DNA from: Terriglobales bacterium
GTDB lineage: Bacteria; Acidobacteriota; Terriglobia; Terriglobales; Acidobacteriaceae
DNA length: 64,000 bases
Assembly: GCA_035651995.1 (NCBI GenBank)
Contig: DASRER010000002.1
Coordinates: 1-64,000 of the forward strand
Direction of reading: 5' to 3'
In this document: positions 51,985-59,983 of the stretch, piece by piece
How the letters are laid out: each line of letters starts with the position of its first letter
Position numbering within the stretch: position 1 is the stretch's first letter
Translations under genes and position numbers: made by a program
Notes under the pieces: generated by a model
Told to the model about the DNA's origin: nothing
What the model saw: only the letters and a program-made list of their open reading frames with translations
The model's database searches: none

Positions 51985-52874
51985 CAGTCTCCTCCGTGGC
52001 CGAGCACGCCATGCCGCACCACCAGCCGCACCGCCGCGAACGCCACCACGATCAGCAGAATGAGCACCAGCGCGCCCGCCCACGCCTGGCGGTGCCACTC
52101 ATCGAACGGTGAGATGGCGTAAGCAAAGACCTGCAGCGACAGCGCGGCCGTGGGCTGGTTCGGCTTCAGGTTCCAGAACTGGTTGCCGAAAGCGGTGAAC
52201 AGCAGCGGCGCCGTCTCGCCGGCCACGCGCGCAAACGCCAGCATGATGCCGGTGATGATGCCGCCGGCCGCCGTCCTTAGGGTGACCGAGATCGTGGTTC
52301 GCCATTGCGGCACGCCAAGTCCCAGCGCCGCCTCGCGCACCGAGTACGGAACCATCAGCAGCATCTCTTCGGTGGCGCGCGTGACGGTCGGAATCATCAT
52401 GATGCCCAACGCCACACCTCCGGCGAAGGCCGAGAAGTGCTTCTGCGGCACCACCACCAGCGAGTACGCCACCACGCCCATCACGATCGAGGGCACGCCG
52501 TTCAGCACATCGGCAGTGAAGCGCACCGCGTTGCCCCACTTGTTCCGGCCGAACTCCGAAAGGAACACTCCGGCGCCAACCCCGAGCGGGACGCCGATGC
52601 AACTGGCGATCGCCAAAATCATCCCCGTGCCCACGATCGCATTCGCCATGCCGCCGCCCGGTTCGCCGACCGGCTTGGGAGTCTGCGTCAAAAGCGCCCA
52701 GTTCACCGAGCCGACCCCTCGATAAACCAGGTATCCGAAGATGGCAAAAAGTGGGGCCAGCACCAGCAACGCGGCCACCACCGTCAGCAGCAGAACAAGC
52801 TTATCGACGACGCTGCGGCGGATGGAAGCCAGCCGCGTTCCGCGCACAACGATGCTGGTTGCGGCGCTAGCCAT
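51984..52874 (-). CDS. pstA: Phosphate ABC transporter permease PstA
   Basis: PstA (296 aa) has six transmembrane helices and the binding-protein-dependent transport motif (EAA loop) [22 protein letters not shown] near residue 185. It pairs with PstC as the membrane channel for phosphate. The upstream stretch [23 protein letters not shown] is typical of PstA. It overlaps pstC by 8 nt. Confidence 0.95.
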   Translation of the reverse strand: MASAATSIVVRGTRLASIRRSVVDKLVLLLTVVAALLVLAPLFAIFGYLVYRGVGSVNWALLTQTPKPVGEPGGGMANAIVGTGMILAIASCIGVPLGVGAGVFLSEFGRNKWGNAVRFTADVLNGVPSIVMGVVAYSLVVVPQKHFSAFAGGVALGIMMIPTVTRATEEMLLMVPYSVREAALGLGVPQWRTTISVTLRTAAGGIITGIMLAFARVAGETAPLLFTAFGNQFWNLKPNQPTAALSLQVFAYAISPFDEWHRQAWAGALVLILLIVVAFAAVRLVVRHGVLGHGGD

Positions 52875-53904
52875 GCGACCTCGCCGGCGCGCCGCGGGTG
52901 ATGCTCCAAACCAGCAGGCGCGCTGCCGCGTTGACGATCAACGTCACGATGAACAGGGCCAGCGCGATCTCGACCAGCGCCGAGAGGTAGATGTTTTCGG
53001 TGGCCTCGGTGAATTCGTTGGCGATCACGCTGGCCAGCGTGTAGCCGGGCGCAAACAGCGACCTGGCGATCTCCGGCCGATTGCCGATCACCATCGTGAC
53101 CGCCATCGTTTCGCCCAGCGCGCGGCCGAGTCCCAGGATCACGCCGCCGACGATTCCGATGCGGGCGTTCCGCAGCACACCCACGCGGATCATCTCCCAG
53201 CGCGTCGCCCCCAGCGCCAGCACCGCCTCTTTTTGCGCGCGCGGCACCGCCATCATCACCTCGCGCGTAATCGACGCAACGAACGGCACCACCATCACCG
53301 CCAGAATCAGCCCGGCGGCCAGCATGCCAATGCCATACATCGGGCCTTCAAACAGGCCCGTCCACTTGAAGTACTTGGCCAGCCACGGCTCCACCACCGT
53401 ACGAAGCAGCGGCGCGAGGACGAAAATGCCCCACAGCCCGTAGATCACGCTGGGTATCGCCGCCAGCAGTTCCACCAGGAAAAACAGCGGCCCGCGCAGC
53501 GGACGGGAACACATCTCGGTAGCGAAGATCGCCACCCCCACACCCAGGGGCACGGCCAGCAACAACGCGATCCCGGAGGAGACCAGCGTCCCGAAGATGA
53601 ATGGGAGCGCGCCGAAATCGCCCGCCACCGGGTCCCATGTCTGGGCGAAAAAGAACTTCCAGCCAAACTGCTTCAACGAGAGTTGCGATCCGTGAACCAG
53701 CTCCATCACGATGAGCACCACAATCGTGATCACCGAGAGGGCGCAGAGGGCGATCAGCGCCTTGAACAGCAGGTCGGGAATCCGTCCGGTGGGGCGCTCT
53801 GCCACGCGCGAGCTCGCGCTGCGCGGCGGGACCGCGACCACGGGGCGCAACTCGCGCTCGGGCGCCGGCTGGGCGGAGGGGGGTCTGAGGATGGGGGCAT
53901 CCAT
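52867..53904 (-). CDS. pstC: Phosphate ABC transporter permease PstC
   Basis: PstC (345 aa) has six core helices after a Pro/Arg-rich cytoplasmic N-terminus of about 55 residues, longer than usual. The EAA-loop motif is EAVLALGATRWEMIRVGVL and the family block IYGLWGIFVLAPLL is present. It is the first gene of the second pst transcript, behind its own Pho-box-like repeats and the terminator of the porin gene. Confidence 0.95.
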   Translation of the reverse strand: MDAPILRPPSAQPAPERELRPVVAVPPRSASSRVAERPTGRIPDLLFKALIALCALSVITIVVLIVMELVHGSQLSLKQFGWKFFFAQTWDPVAGDFGALPFIFGTLVSSGIALLLAVPLGVGVAIFATEMCSRPLRGPLFFLVELLAAIPSVIYGLWGIFVLAPLLRTVVEPWLAKYFKWTGLFEGPMYGIGMLAAGLILAVMVVPFVASITREVMMAVPRAQKEAVLALGATRWEMIRVGVLRNARIGIVGGVILGLGRALGETMAVTMVIGNRPEIARSLFAPGYTLASVIANEFTEATENIYLSALVEIALALFIVTLIVNAAARLLVWSITRGAPARSHG

Positions 53905-53923
53905 CTCTGCTCCATGCTAGCCA

Positions 53924-53956
53924 GCGATTGTTAATGTCGTGTTAAAGGCCGGTTGC
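53924..53956 (-). promoter_or_regulatory. Pho-box-like 11-nt repeats upstream of pstC
   Basis: On the minus strand TTAACACGACA (53945-53935) and TTAACAATCGC (53934-53924) are contiguous 11-nt units, with a degenerate third unit (GCAACCGGCCT, 53956-53946) upstream. The same TTnAC-every-11-nt pattern precedes pstS and phoU at 56782. Such direct repeats with one-turn spacing are how PhoB/PhoP dimers bind. Confidence 0.6.
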
Positions 53957-53960
53957 GAAG

Positions 53961-53998
53961 GGAAAAAATTGCCGGAGGCGCCGTCGCGGGCCTCCGGC
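53961..53998 (-). terminator. Rho-independent terminator after the porin gene
   Basis: On the minus strand a 9-bp perfect stem (GCCGGAGGC/GCCTCCGGC, 53998-53971) is followed by AATTTTTTCCC (53970-53960). It ends the pstS-porin transcript 20 nt past the porin stop and lies just before the pstC Pho-box, so the pst genes form two transcripts. Confidence 0.85.
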
Positions 53999-54017
53999 TT
54001 CAGTCAGGGGGAACAGC

Positions 54018-55628
54018 CTAGAAGCGGTAGATGAGGTCCAGCTGTTGCCGCTTCAGCCACGGATCGGTTCCGCCCGGCCCAATTCCCGGTGCGCGGGCGG
54101 CGTTTTGCAGGGCGGTATTCAACGTACGGCCGATCCACAGCGTGTAGCTCACCGTGGTGTTGGGGCGCAGCAGCCAGTTGAAGTACACCCGGTGTTGCAG
54201 CACATTCGTGGCCGCCCTCATATCGCTCTCGTTAAACTGCGAGATCACCGCGTCCTGCTCGATGCGCGCGAAGCTGTAACCGAACTGCAGGTCGTTACGC
54301 AGCCGCTGCTGGCCGATGGTGCCCTCGAACCAGTACGCCTTGTCCTGTTTGTCGACAGTTGCCGGGTTGAGAGGGTTCAGCTTCGCCCGCGGGTTCTGCA
54401 GGTAGTCGATCAGGATGCGGACCGGGTATCGCGACCACTTCGTCGTGATTGTGTTGTCGAGAATGACCTCGTTGTAGAGGAAGCCCGAGACAAAGCGCGT
54501 AACTGCCGCACTCCCGGTGCCGGTCACCCTGCTCGCGTTGCTGAACGTGTTCGCATTGATGATGCGAACACCGGCGCCCGAGGGGCTGGCGGCCTGCGCG
54601 ATCGCGTCGGCGTTGTTCCAGTTCAGGATGTTGTAGACCGGAATCAGCGTCCACCGCTTCCCCAGCTGCATGCGCGTCTGGAAGCTGCCGCCCACCGCAT
54701 TCGAGTCCTGCACGCCGCCGACTTCGTTGAACAACAGTTGGATGGCCTGTGCCTGGAAGTTCTTGAACACCTTATTGGAAAGCTCCAGCGAAATCTTCTC
54801 ATTGAAGCCTTCCGGATTGGTGTCGTTGTCCCACGTCATCGGCGTGCGCGTCCAGCTGTACGCCCATTTGCCGCCGGTCAGCGAAAGCCACTTGTGCGCC
54901 GCCGGGTTGTAGGTGATCCAGCCGCGATCCACGCCGATCGTCTTGCGCTCGAAAAAGCTGGTCAGGGTCTCGTTCGTGGAAACCGGGTCCTTGAAGTCAG
55001 GCGCGCCGTTCACGACCGCGCCGGTCGCCAGGTAGATGCCGCCGGTAAAATCCTCACCCAGCTTGCCGTCGATGCCCAGGCGCGCGCGGATGCGGGCGCG
55101 GAACCGGTCAACCGCATTGTCCTGCGCGAAACTCTCGCCGCGGACACGCATGTCGCCCGAGAAACGGAAGCGTCCCAGCAGACCTTCCAGCGCCCCAATG
55201 CGCTTCTGGTCTTCCTGCGTGCTCACGGCGGCGTTGGTCTGGTTGAGTTTCACGTCAGCCACGTCGGACTTGAGCTGATTCATGCCGCTGCTGGCCTCGG
55301 TGGCCGCGGTGGCAACCTCGGCCGCCTTGGTCTCAGCCTGGTTGGCGGCAGCCTGGGCCTGCTGGGCTGCTTGTTGTGCCTGCTGCCACTGCGCATCGTG
55401 CTGCCGCAGCTCCTGCTGCAACTGCAGGATCTGCTGCTGCTGTGCTGCCAGCGCCTCACGCAGCGCGCGCAGGTCCTCGGCTGTGACCGCCGGGGGCTTT
55501 GCCGCCGGGGCCTTCGCCGTGGCGGCGCCCTTGGCCGTGCTTCGCTTCTTCGTGGTGGAGCCGGACGGCTGTGACGCCGCCGGCGCGGCGCAACTCACGA
55601 TCAACAGCCACACAAGAACTTGCTTCAT
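54018..55628 (-). CDS. Putative outer-membrane porin of the pst locus
   Basis: The 536-aa product has a signal peptide, a Lys/Ala/Pro-rich segment, a coiled coil (about 55-145, QQQQILQLQQELRQ then Ala/Gln-rich heptads), and a long beta-barrel region. The barrel has alternating strand patterns (GDMRVRGESFAQ, FQTRMQLGKRWTL, YFNWLLRPNTTVSYTLWIG) and ends LDLIYRF with a C-terminal Phe, the usual BAM signal. The coiled coil plus barrel layout resembles trimeric porins. Its place between pstS and the terminator suggests a phosphate-induced porin like OprP, but no sequence match to OprP is claimed. Confidence 0.8.
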   Translation of the reverse strand: MKQVLVWLLIVSCAAPAASQPSGSTTKKRSTAKGAATAKAPAAKPPAVTAEDLRALREALAAQQQQILQLQQELRQHDAQWQQAQQAAQQAQAAANQAETKAAEVATAATEASSGMNQLKSDVADVKLNQTNAAVSTQEDQKRIGALEGLLGRFRFSGDMRVRGESFAQDNAVDRFRARIRARLGIDGKLGEDFTGGIYLATGAVVNGAPDFKDPVSTNETLTSFFERKTIGVDRGWITYNPAAHKWLSLTGGKWAYSWTRTPMTWDNDTNPEGFNEKISLELSNKVFKNFQAQAIQLLFNEVGGVQDSNAVGGSFQTRMQLGKRWTLIPVYNILNWNNADAIAQAASPSGAGVRIINANTFSNASRVTGTGSAAVTRFVSGFLYNEVILDNTITTKWSRYPVRILIDYLQNPRAKLNPLNPATVDKQDKAYWFEGTIGQQRLRNDLQFGYSFARIEQDAVISQFNESDMRAATNVLQHRVYFNWLLRPNTTVSYTLWIGRTLNTALQNAARAPGIGPGGTDPWLKRQQLDLIYRF

Positions 55629-55669
55629 GGGTCCTCTCAGGAATGAAGTCGTTCAGTCAAACGTGTGAG

Positions 55670-56677
55670 TTAACGGATCTCCTTGATGCGCGCGCGGACT
55701 TTTTCCGCCACCGCTTTCGGCAGAGGCGCGTAGTGAAGCTGCTGCGTCATTCCCTGCCCTGAATCGAGCATCCAGGTCAGGAAGTCGGTGATGACTCTTT
55801 TTTTGTTGCCGTCGCTCCACTGGGCCGGCACCAGCAGCCACGTAAAGCTGGAGATCGGGTACGCTTCCTTGCCCGGCGCGTTGGTAATTGACACGCGGAA
55901 GTCCGCCGGCATGTTGGTGACCGAAGCAGCCGCCGCGGTGGTTGACTCCAGCGACGCCTTCACGAACTGGCCCGATGCGTTCTGCACCGGCCCATAAGGA
56001 ATGTTGTTCTGCAGCGCGTAGATCAGCTCCAGGTAGCCGAGCGCGCCGTCCATCTGGCGCACCATGCCGGCCACTCCCTCGTTCCCCTTGGCGCCCAGTC
56101 CCACGGGCCACTTCACCGAAGTGCCCTTGCCCACGCTGTCGCGCCAGTCATTGGAAACTTTGGAAAGATAGTCGGTCCAGATAAAGCTCGTTCCGCTGCC
56201 GTCCGAGCGGTGCACCACCACGATCGCCTGGTTGGGCAGGTTGACGCCCGGGTTCGCCTTCGCGATGGCTGCGTCATTCCACGCCGTGATGCGGCCCAGG
56301 AAGATGCCGGCGAGAATCGCCGGCGTGAACTTCAGCTCGCCCTTGAAGCCGGGAATGTTGTATGCCGGCACCACCGCCCCGAGGACGGTGGGCAGGTGGT
56401 AAATCTTGATCTTGGCCTCGCTCAATTGCGCGTCGGTCATGGGGCCGTCGCTGGCGCCGAAGTCCACGGTCCCCGCCAGCAACTGGCGGATGCCGCCGCC
56501 CGAACCGATCGACTGGTAGTTGATCTCTACGTCCGGATGCTGATTGTGGTATTCGCTGAACCACTTTGAGTAAATCGGATAGGGAAAAGTGGCGCCGGCG
56601 CCGTTCAGATTGGTTGCCGCTGCCGCCGATAGCGCAAACATCATGGCGGCCAGGACCACCAGCAATTTCTTGATCAA
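55670..56677 (-). CDS. pstS: Phosphate-binding protein PstS
   Basis: PstS (335 aa) is the high-affinity periplasmic phosphate-binding protein. It has a signal peptide (cleavage near LSAAAA) and opens NGAGATFPYPIYSKWF, the family motif; the phosphate loops IGSGGGIRQL, FGASDGPM and HRSDGSGTSF are conserved. The start is TTG 56677 with GGAGG six nt upstream. It is first in the pstS-porin transcript, behind the three-unit Pho-box. Confidence 0.96.
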   Translation of the reverse strand: MIKKLLVVLAAMMFALSAAAATNLNGAGATFPYPIYSKWFSEYHNQHPDVEINYQSIGSGGGIRQLLAGTVDFGASDGPMTDAQLSEAKIKIYHLPTVLGAVVPAYNIPGFKGELKFTPAILAGIFLGRITAWNDAAIAKANPGVNLPNQAIVVVHRSDGSGTSFIWTDYLSKVSNDWRDSVGKGTSVKWPVGLGAKGNEGVAGMVRQMDGALGYLELIYALQNNIPYGPVQNASGQFVKASLESTTAAAASVTNMPADFRVSITNAPGKEAYPISSFTWLLVPAQWSDGNKKRVITDFLTWMLDSGQGMTQQLHYAPLPKAVAEKVRARIKEIR

Positions 56678-56729
56678 GGCATGCCTCCGAAGTGTGTTCT
56701 CCTCCTGATTAGTAGGTTCGAATCTTTAA

Positions 56730-56762
56730 AGGCTGGTTAATGTCGTTTGAAAATCTGGTGAA
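56730..56762 (-). promoter_or_regulatory. Pho-box (three contiguous 11-nt repeats) upstream of pstS
   Basis: On the minus strand TTCACCAGATT (56762-56752), TTCAAACGACA (56751-56741) and TTAACCAGCCT (56740-56730) follow one another without a gap. Each unit begins TTnA(A/C), the one-turn spacing expected for tandem PhoB-type dimers. It lies about 50-85 nt upstream of the pstS start. Confidence 0.7.
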
Positions 56763-56781
56763 TACCCGCCCGAAGGCGAGA

Positions 56782-57531
56782 TCAGGAAGGTAGGCGTCGC
56801 GGCGCCGCCGCGCCCGCGTTGCGCTCCAGCAACCATTGCAGAAACATCTGCTCGAATGGCTTGTCCTTGGCGCGCAGCAGGTGGCGCACGGTGTGGCCGC
56901 TCACCAGATGGCAGACTTCTTCGGCCACGTTCTTCACGTGATCGCCGGCGCGTTCCAGCGCCTGCGCCATGAAGAGCACGTGCAGGCTGTGCATGCCGCG
57001 CAGCGCATCGTGGCCCTCGGTATGGCGGATCACCACCAGGTTCCGCAGGCGGTCCATCTCCGAATCCATGCGCAGCACGTCGAGCGCGGCGTCAATGTCG
57101 CGCTCCTGGAAGGCGCCCCGGACGTGGGTCAGCATCGCCTCCAGCACCGACGCCATGCGGGTCAGCATTTCCAGGTCGTCCATCTCGATGCGCGAGCGCA
57201 CGATCGCCACCCGCTCGGCAAAGCTCACCACCAGGTCGCCAATGCGTTCCAGGTCCACCACCAGTTTGAGGCACGCCAGGAGCTGGCGTACTTCCCGCTC
57301 ACCCGCATGCACGACCGCCCGGGTGACGCGTTCGTCGATCTCGGCATCCAGCCGATCGAGTTGCTCCTCGCATTGATGGACGGCCACGAACGAGTATCGC
57401 GTCCCGTTCACCAGCGCGTCGGCCGCATGCGTAGCGGCGCTCCCGGCAATCCGGCAGGCCTCCAGCGTACGCTGGAGCACCTCGCTGCTGCTGTTGTTTG
57501 GGTCGGGCGCGGGCATCGCGGTGGAAGTCAC
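56782..57531 (-). CDS. phoU: Second PhoU-like protein
   Basis: This 249-aa PhoU paralogue has the two PhoU repeats, with AEIDERVTRAVVHAGEREVR and LERIGDLVVSFAERV in the first and DSEMDRLRNLVVI in the second. It is only distantly similar to the PhoU at 50525. It is encoded separately from pst, behind its own Pho-box at 57629. Two PhoUs may divide control between transporter activity and the kinase, or serve two kinases. Confidence 0.9.
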   Translation of the reverse strand: MTSTAMPAPDPNNSSSEVLQRTLEACRIAGSAATHAADALVNGTRYSFVAVHQCEEQLDRLDAEIDERVTRAVVHAGEREVRQLLACLKLVVDLERIGDLVVSFAERVAIVRSRIEMDDLEMLTRMASVLEAMLTHVRGAFQERDIDAALDVLRMDSEMDRLRNLVVIRHTEGHDALRGMHSLHVLFMAQALERAGDHVKNVAEEVCHLVSGHTVRHLLRAKDKPFEQMFLQWLLERNAGAAAPRRLPS

Positions 57532-57628
57532 AGCATCCTCCCGAATCTCCTGGTCCGGCCACCGGCCTGGCTGCGGGGGTTAGGGAGGTCCAGGCCGGCG
57601 CCGGACCTGCTTGCAGCTAGCATGCCGC

Positions 57629-57661
57629 CGCTTGGTTAAGGCTCCGTGAATGCCGCGTAAA
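57629..57661 (-). promoter_or_regulatory. Pho-box (three contiguous 11-nt repeats) upstream of the second phoU
   Basis: On the minus strand TTTACGCGGCA (57661-57651), TTCACGGAGCC (57650-57640) and TTAACCAAGCG (57639-57629) repeat every 11 nt, matching the pstS element in period and in the order of its last two units (TTCAx then TTAACC). It lies about 100-130 nt upstream of the phoU start. Confidence 0.65.
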
Positions 57662-57816
57662 ATTCCTGAAAATCGCGCTGTCGAAGACGTTCCGCCCTGG
57701 CCTCCTCCCCCACCTTCCGTTAGCTCCGAGCGGTTCCCGAAACCGCAATCTTCCCGTTTTGGCACCCGCAGGTGGGTGAGGGAGGGCGGCGCGAATTGAA
57801 CCTTTACCGCTAACCC

Positions 57817-58791
57817 GTGGAGCTCAATCACACTGATGCGAGAACACCAGGCGCTACCCAACTTGGCTTTGGACGTGCAAAGGCGCCTACGGGCCGGCCT
57901 GTGCTCGATACCCTTCACATTTCGCCAACCGCGCTGGACGAAATCCGCAACCAGTTCCTGCGCGAACTGCGGGTGAGCCTGCAACTGCCGATTCGTGTCT
58001 GGGGCATGGACGCGAACGGCAAGCCGTTCGCCGTCTCGGCCGAAACCATGGAGATCAGCGCGCTCGGCGCTCGGCTGCGTGGCGTCACCCCGGTGAAGAA
58101 CGGCGAAGTGATCGGAATTCAGTACGAGGACCAGAAGGCGCGCTTCCGCGTAGTCTGGCTGGGCGACGCCACTACACAGAGCTCCGGCGAAATCGGCGTC
58201 CGCTCGCTCGATGAGAGCAAGTGCATCTGGTCCAATGCGCTGCAATCGCCGCCTTCGGCCAAGGCGCAGGCCGCCGCCGCCGTGCCCCTGGCTGAACAGA
58301 AGTCCCTCACGCCGAACCGGCGGCGCTACGTGCGCTACCCGTGCAATGCCGAGGTCGAGCTGAGGAGCGGAACTGCCGCCATGAGCACCAGGTTCCGCCT
58401 CAGTGACATCAGCCTCGGCGGCTGCTACGTTGAAACCATGTCTCCGCTGCCGCTCGATACGCCCGTGTTCCTCACGTTGCGCACGCCGCAAGCCGTGATC
58501 GACATCCGCGGCAACGTGCGCACGTCGCACCCCTCGATGGGAATGGGCATTGGCTTCACCGACATCGCGCCGGAACAGTGGAAGCTGCTCGCCGACTACG
58601 TTGCCCAGCTCAGCGGAAAGCCGCCCGAAGCGCCGTCCGGCCCGGCCAACGGAGCCGGCGCAACACCGGCGGCGAACTCCCAGGCGAACGTGGAAGCCTT
58701 GCTGCGCCTGCTGGAAAAGAAAGGACTCTGTACTCGCGAGGAATTCCTGCGCGAGCTGGGAAACGGCTCCCGCTCAACGTCAACGACCTGA
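57817..58791 (+). CDS. Tandem PilZ protein 1 (c-di-GMP binding candidate)
   Basis: The 324-aa product has two PilZ-like domains. The N-terminal one (about 45-145) has ETMEISALGARLRG where the canonical D/NxSxxG would be and lacks a clear RxxxR. The C-terminal one (about 165-275) has RRRYVRYPC (RxxxR) and LSDISLGGCYVE (DxSxxG), the full c-di-GMP motif. A C-terminal helical tail (VEALLRLLEKKGLCTREEFL) follows. The start GTG 57817 is uncertain; GTG 57901 is an alternative. It is a close paralogue of the protein at 59099. Confidence 0.82.
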   Translation: MELNHTDARTPGATQLGFGRAKAPTGRPVLDTLHISPTALDEIRNQFLRELRVSLQLPIRVWGMDANGKPFAVSAETMEISALGARLRGVTPVKNGEVIGIQYEDQKARFRVVWLGDATTQSSGEIGVRSLDESKCIWSNALQSPPSAKAQAAAAVPLAEQKSLTPNRRRYVRYPCNAEVELRSGTAAMSTRFRLSDISLGGCYVETMSPLPLDTPVFLTLRTPQAVIDIRGNVRTSHPSMGMGIGFTDIAPEQWKLLADYVAQLSGKPPEAPSGPANGAGATPAANSQANVEALLRLLEKKGLCTREEFLRELGNGSRSTSTT

Positions 58792-59098
58792 ACGCCGCCG
58801 CAACCGAACGCTCGATTCAGGAGACGGGCAAGCATGGCCGCCGCCTGGTTGATCACTGTTTCGTTCGCGCCCTGGAATTCGCCCTGATCGTGTTGCTCTT
58901 TGCTTCTGGAAGCCTGGCTCCGGCTGCCCCGATTCCCCGCGGCGAGGCCGCGCCGGGCCCTTCGCCCCATGGACGCTAAGGAACGAGTCGCCTGAATAAG
59001 TTTGCATCCGGCGCGTGTCCGTGACCTGTGCCAAGCCGTAGAAACCAATTGAGTTTCTGGGCTTCCTAACCCGCCAAAGCGTGCTAACATCGCGCCCC
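58792..59098. other. Gap between PilZ paralogues with no supported gene
   Basis: The stretch can encode a short hydrophobic segment (FVRALEFALIVLLFASGSL) in the plus frame continuing past the PilZ gene, but without a start or ribosome site. A likely promoter lies at its end: TGCTAACAT at 59082-59090 is an extended -10 eight nt before the next gene. Confidence 0.4.
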
Positions 59099-59971
59099 GT
59101 GGGCAATCCGGCTGACATCTCCCAGGCGGCTTTCGACGAGATCCGCAACAAATACTTGCGCGAGATGCGCGTCAGCATGCAGCTGGCGGTGCGTGTCTGG
59201 GGCATGGACGTGAACAACAAGCCGTTCACCACCATGGCCGAAACCATCGAGATCAGCCCGCTGGGCGCGCGCCTGAAGGGCGTCAATCCGGTCAAGAGCG
59301 GCGAAGTGATCGGCATCCAGTACGAAGACCAGAAGGCGCGTTTTCGCGTGGTCTGGCTGGGAGACCCTGCTACCAACAGCGCCGGCGAAATCGGCGTCCA
59401 CTCGCTCGATGAGAGCAAGTGCATCTGGTCAACCGCGCTGCAGAACCAGCCTTCGATCAAGGAGCAGGCGGCGGCAGCCATGCCCGGCGCCGAGCACAAC
59501 GCGCTCACCCAGAATCGGCGCCGCTATGCGCGCTATCCCTGTTCCGCCGACCTCGAACTGCGCAGCGGCAATGCGCTGGTCACGTCGAGGCTCCGGATCA
59601 CCGACATCAGCCTGGGTGGTTGCTACGCCGAGACCCTCTCTCCCCTCCCGGTGGATACGCTGCTCACCATCACGCTGCGTTCACCGAGCGGGCCGATCCA
59701 CCTTAAAGGTGTGGTCTGCACCAGCCACCAGAGCATGGGTATGGGCATCGGCTTCACCGACGTCGACCCGGAGGAATGGAAGCTGCTGGTCAACTATGTT
59801 GCCCAGCTGAGTGGCAAGCCCCTCGACCCGCCACCTCCTCCTGATCCGATAGGCCAGCCGGCGCCCCCCGCCGTCCGCCGCGACGTCGAGGTCTTGCTGC
59901 GCCTGCTGGAGAAGAAGGGACTGCTCACCCGCGAGGAATTCCTCAACGCCCTGATCAATGGTCCTGACTAA
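59099..59971 (+). CDS. Tandem PilZ protein 2
   Basis: This paralogue (290 aa from GTG 59099; GTG 59081 adds six residues) has the same layout as the protein at 57817: a degenerate N-terminal PilZ-like domain (ETIEISPLGARLKG), an intact C-terminal PilZ with RRRYARYPC and ITDISLGGCYAE, and a helical tail (VEVLLRLLEKKGLLTREEFL). Most residues are shared, so the pair arose by duplication. An extended -10 lies just upstream and no Shine-Dalgarno is seen. It may tune a c-di-GMP response shared with its neighbour. Confidence 0.82.
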   Translation: MGNPADISQAAFDEIRNKYLREMRVSMQLAVRVWGMDVNNKPFTTMAETIEISPLGARLKGVNPVKSGEVIGIQYEDQKARFRVVWLGDPATNSAGEIGVHSLDESKCIWSTALQNQPSIKEQAAAAMPGAEHNALTQNRRRYARYPCSADLELRSGNALVTSRLRITDISLGGCYAETLSPLPVDTLLTITLRSPSGPIHLKGVVCTSHQSMGMGIGFTDVDPEEWKLLVNYVAQLSGKPLDPPPPPDPIGQPAPPAVRRDVEVLLRLLEKKGLLTREEFLNALINGPD

Positions 59972-59983
59972 TCGCGGTTGGCC

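Noticed and set aside
55640-55668. A fourth Pho-box ahead of the porin gene
   Set aside because: TTAAC and TTTGAC are spaced 12 nt rather than 11, and overlap the pstS stop. The porin is close enough to pstS to share its transcript.
58578-58979. A plus-strand frame running from within PilZ1 into the gap
   Set aside because: It is out of frame with PilZ1, has no ribosome site, and its first half is an overlap artefact; the hydrophobic tail alone is not enough.
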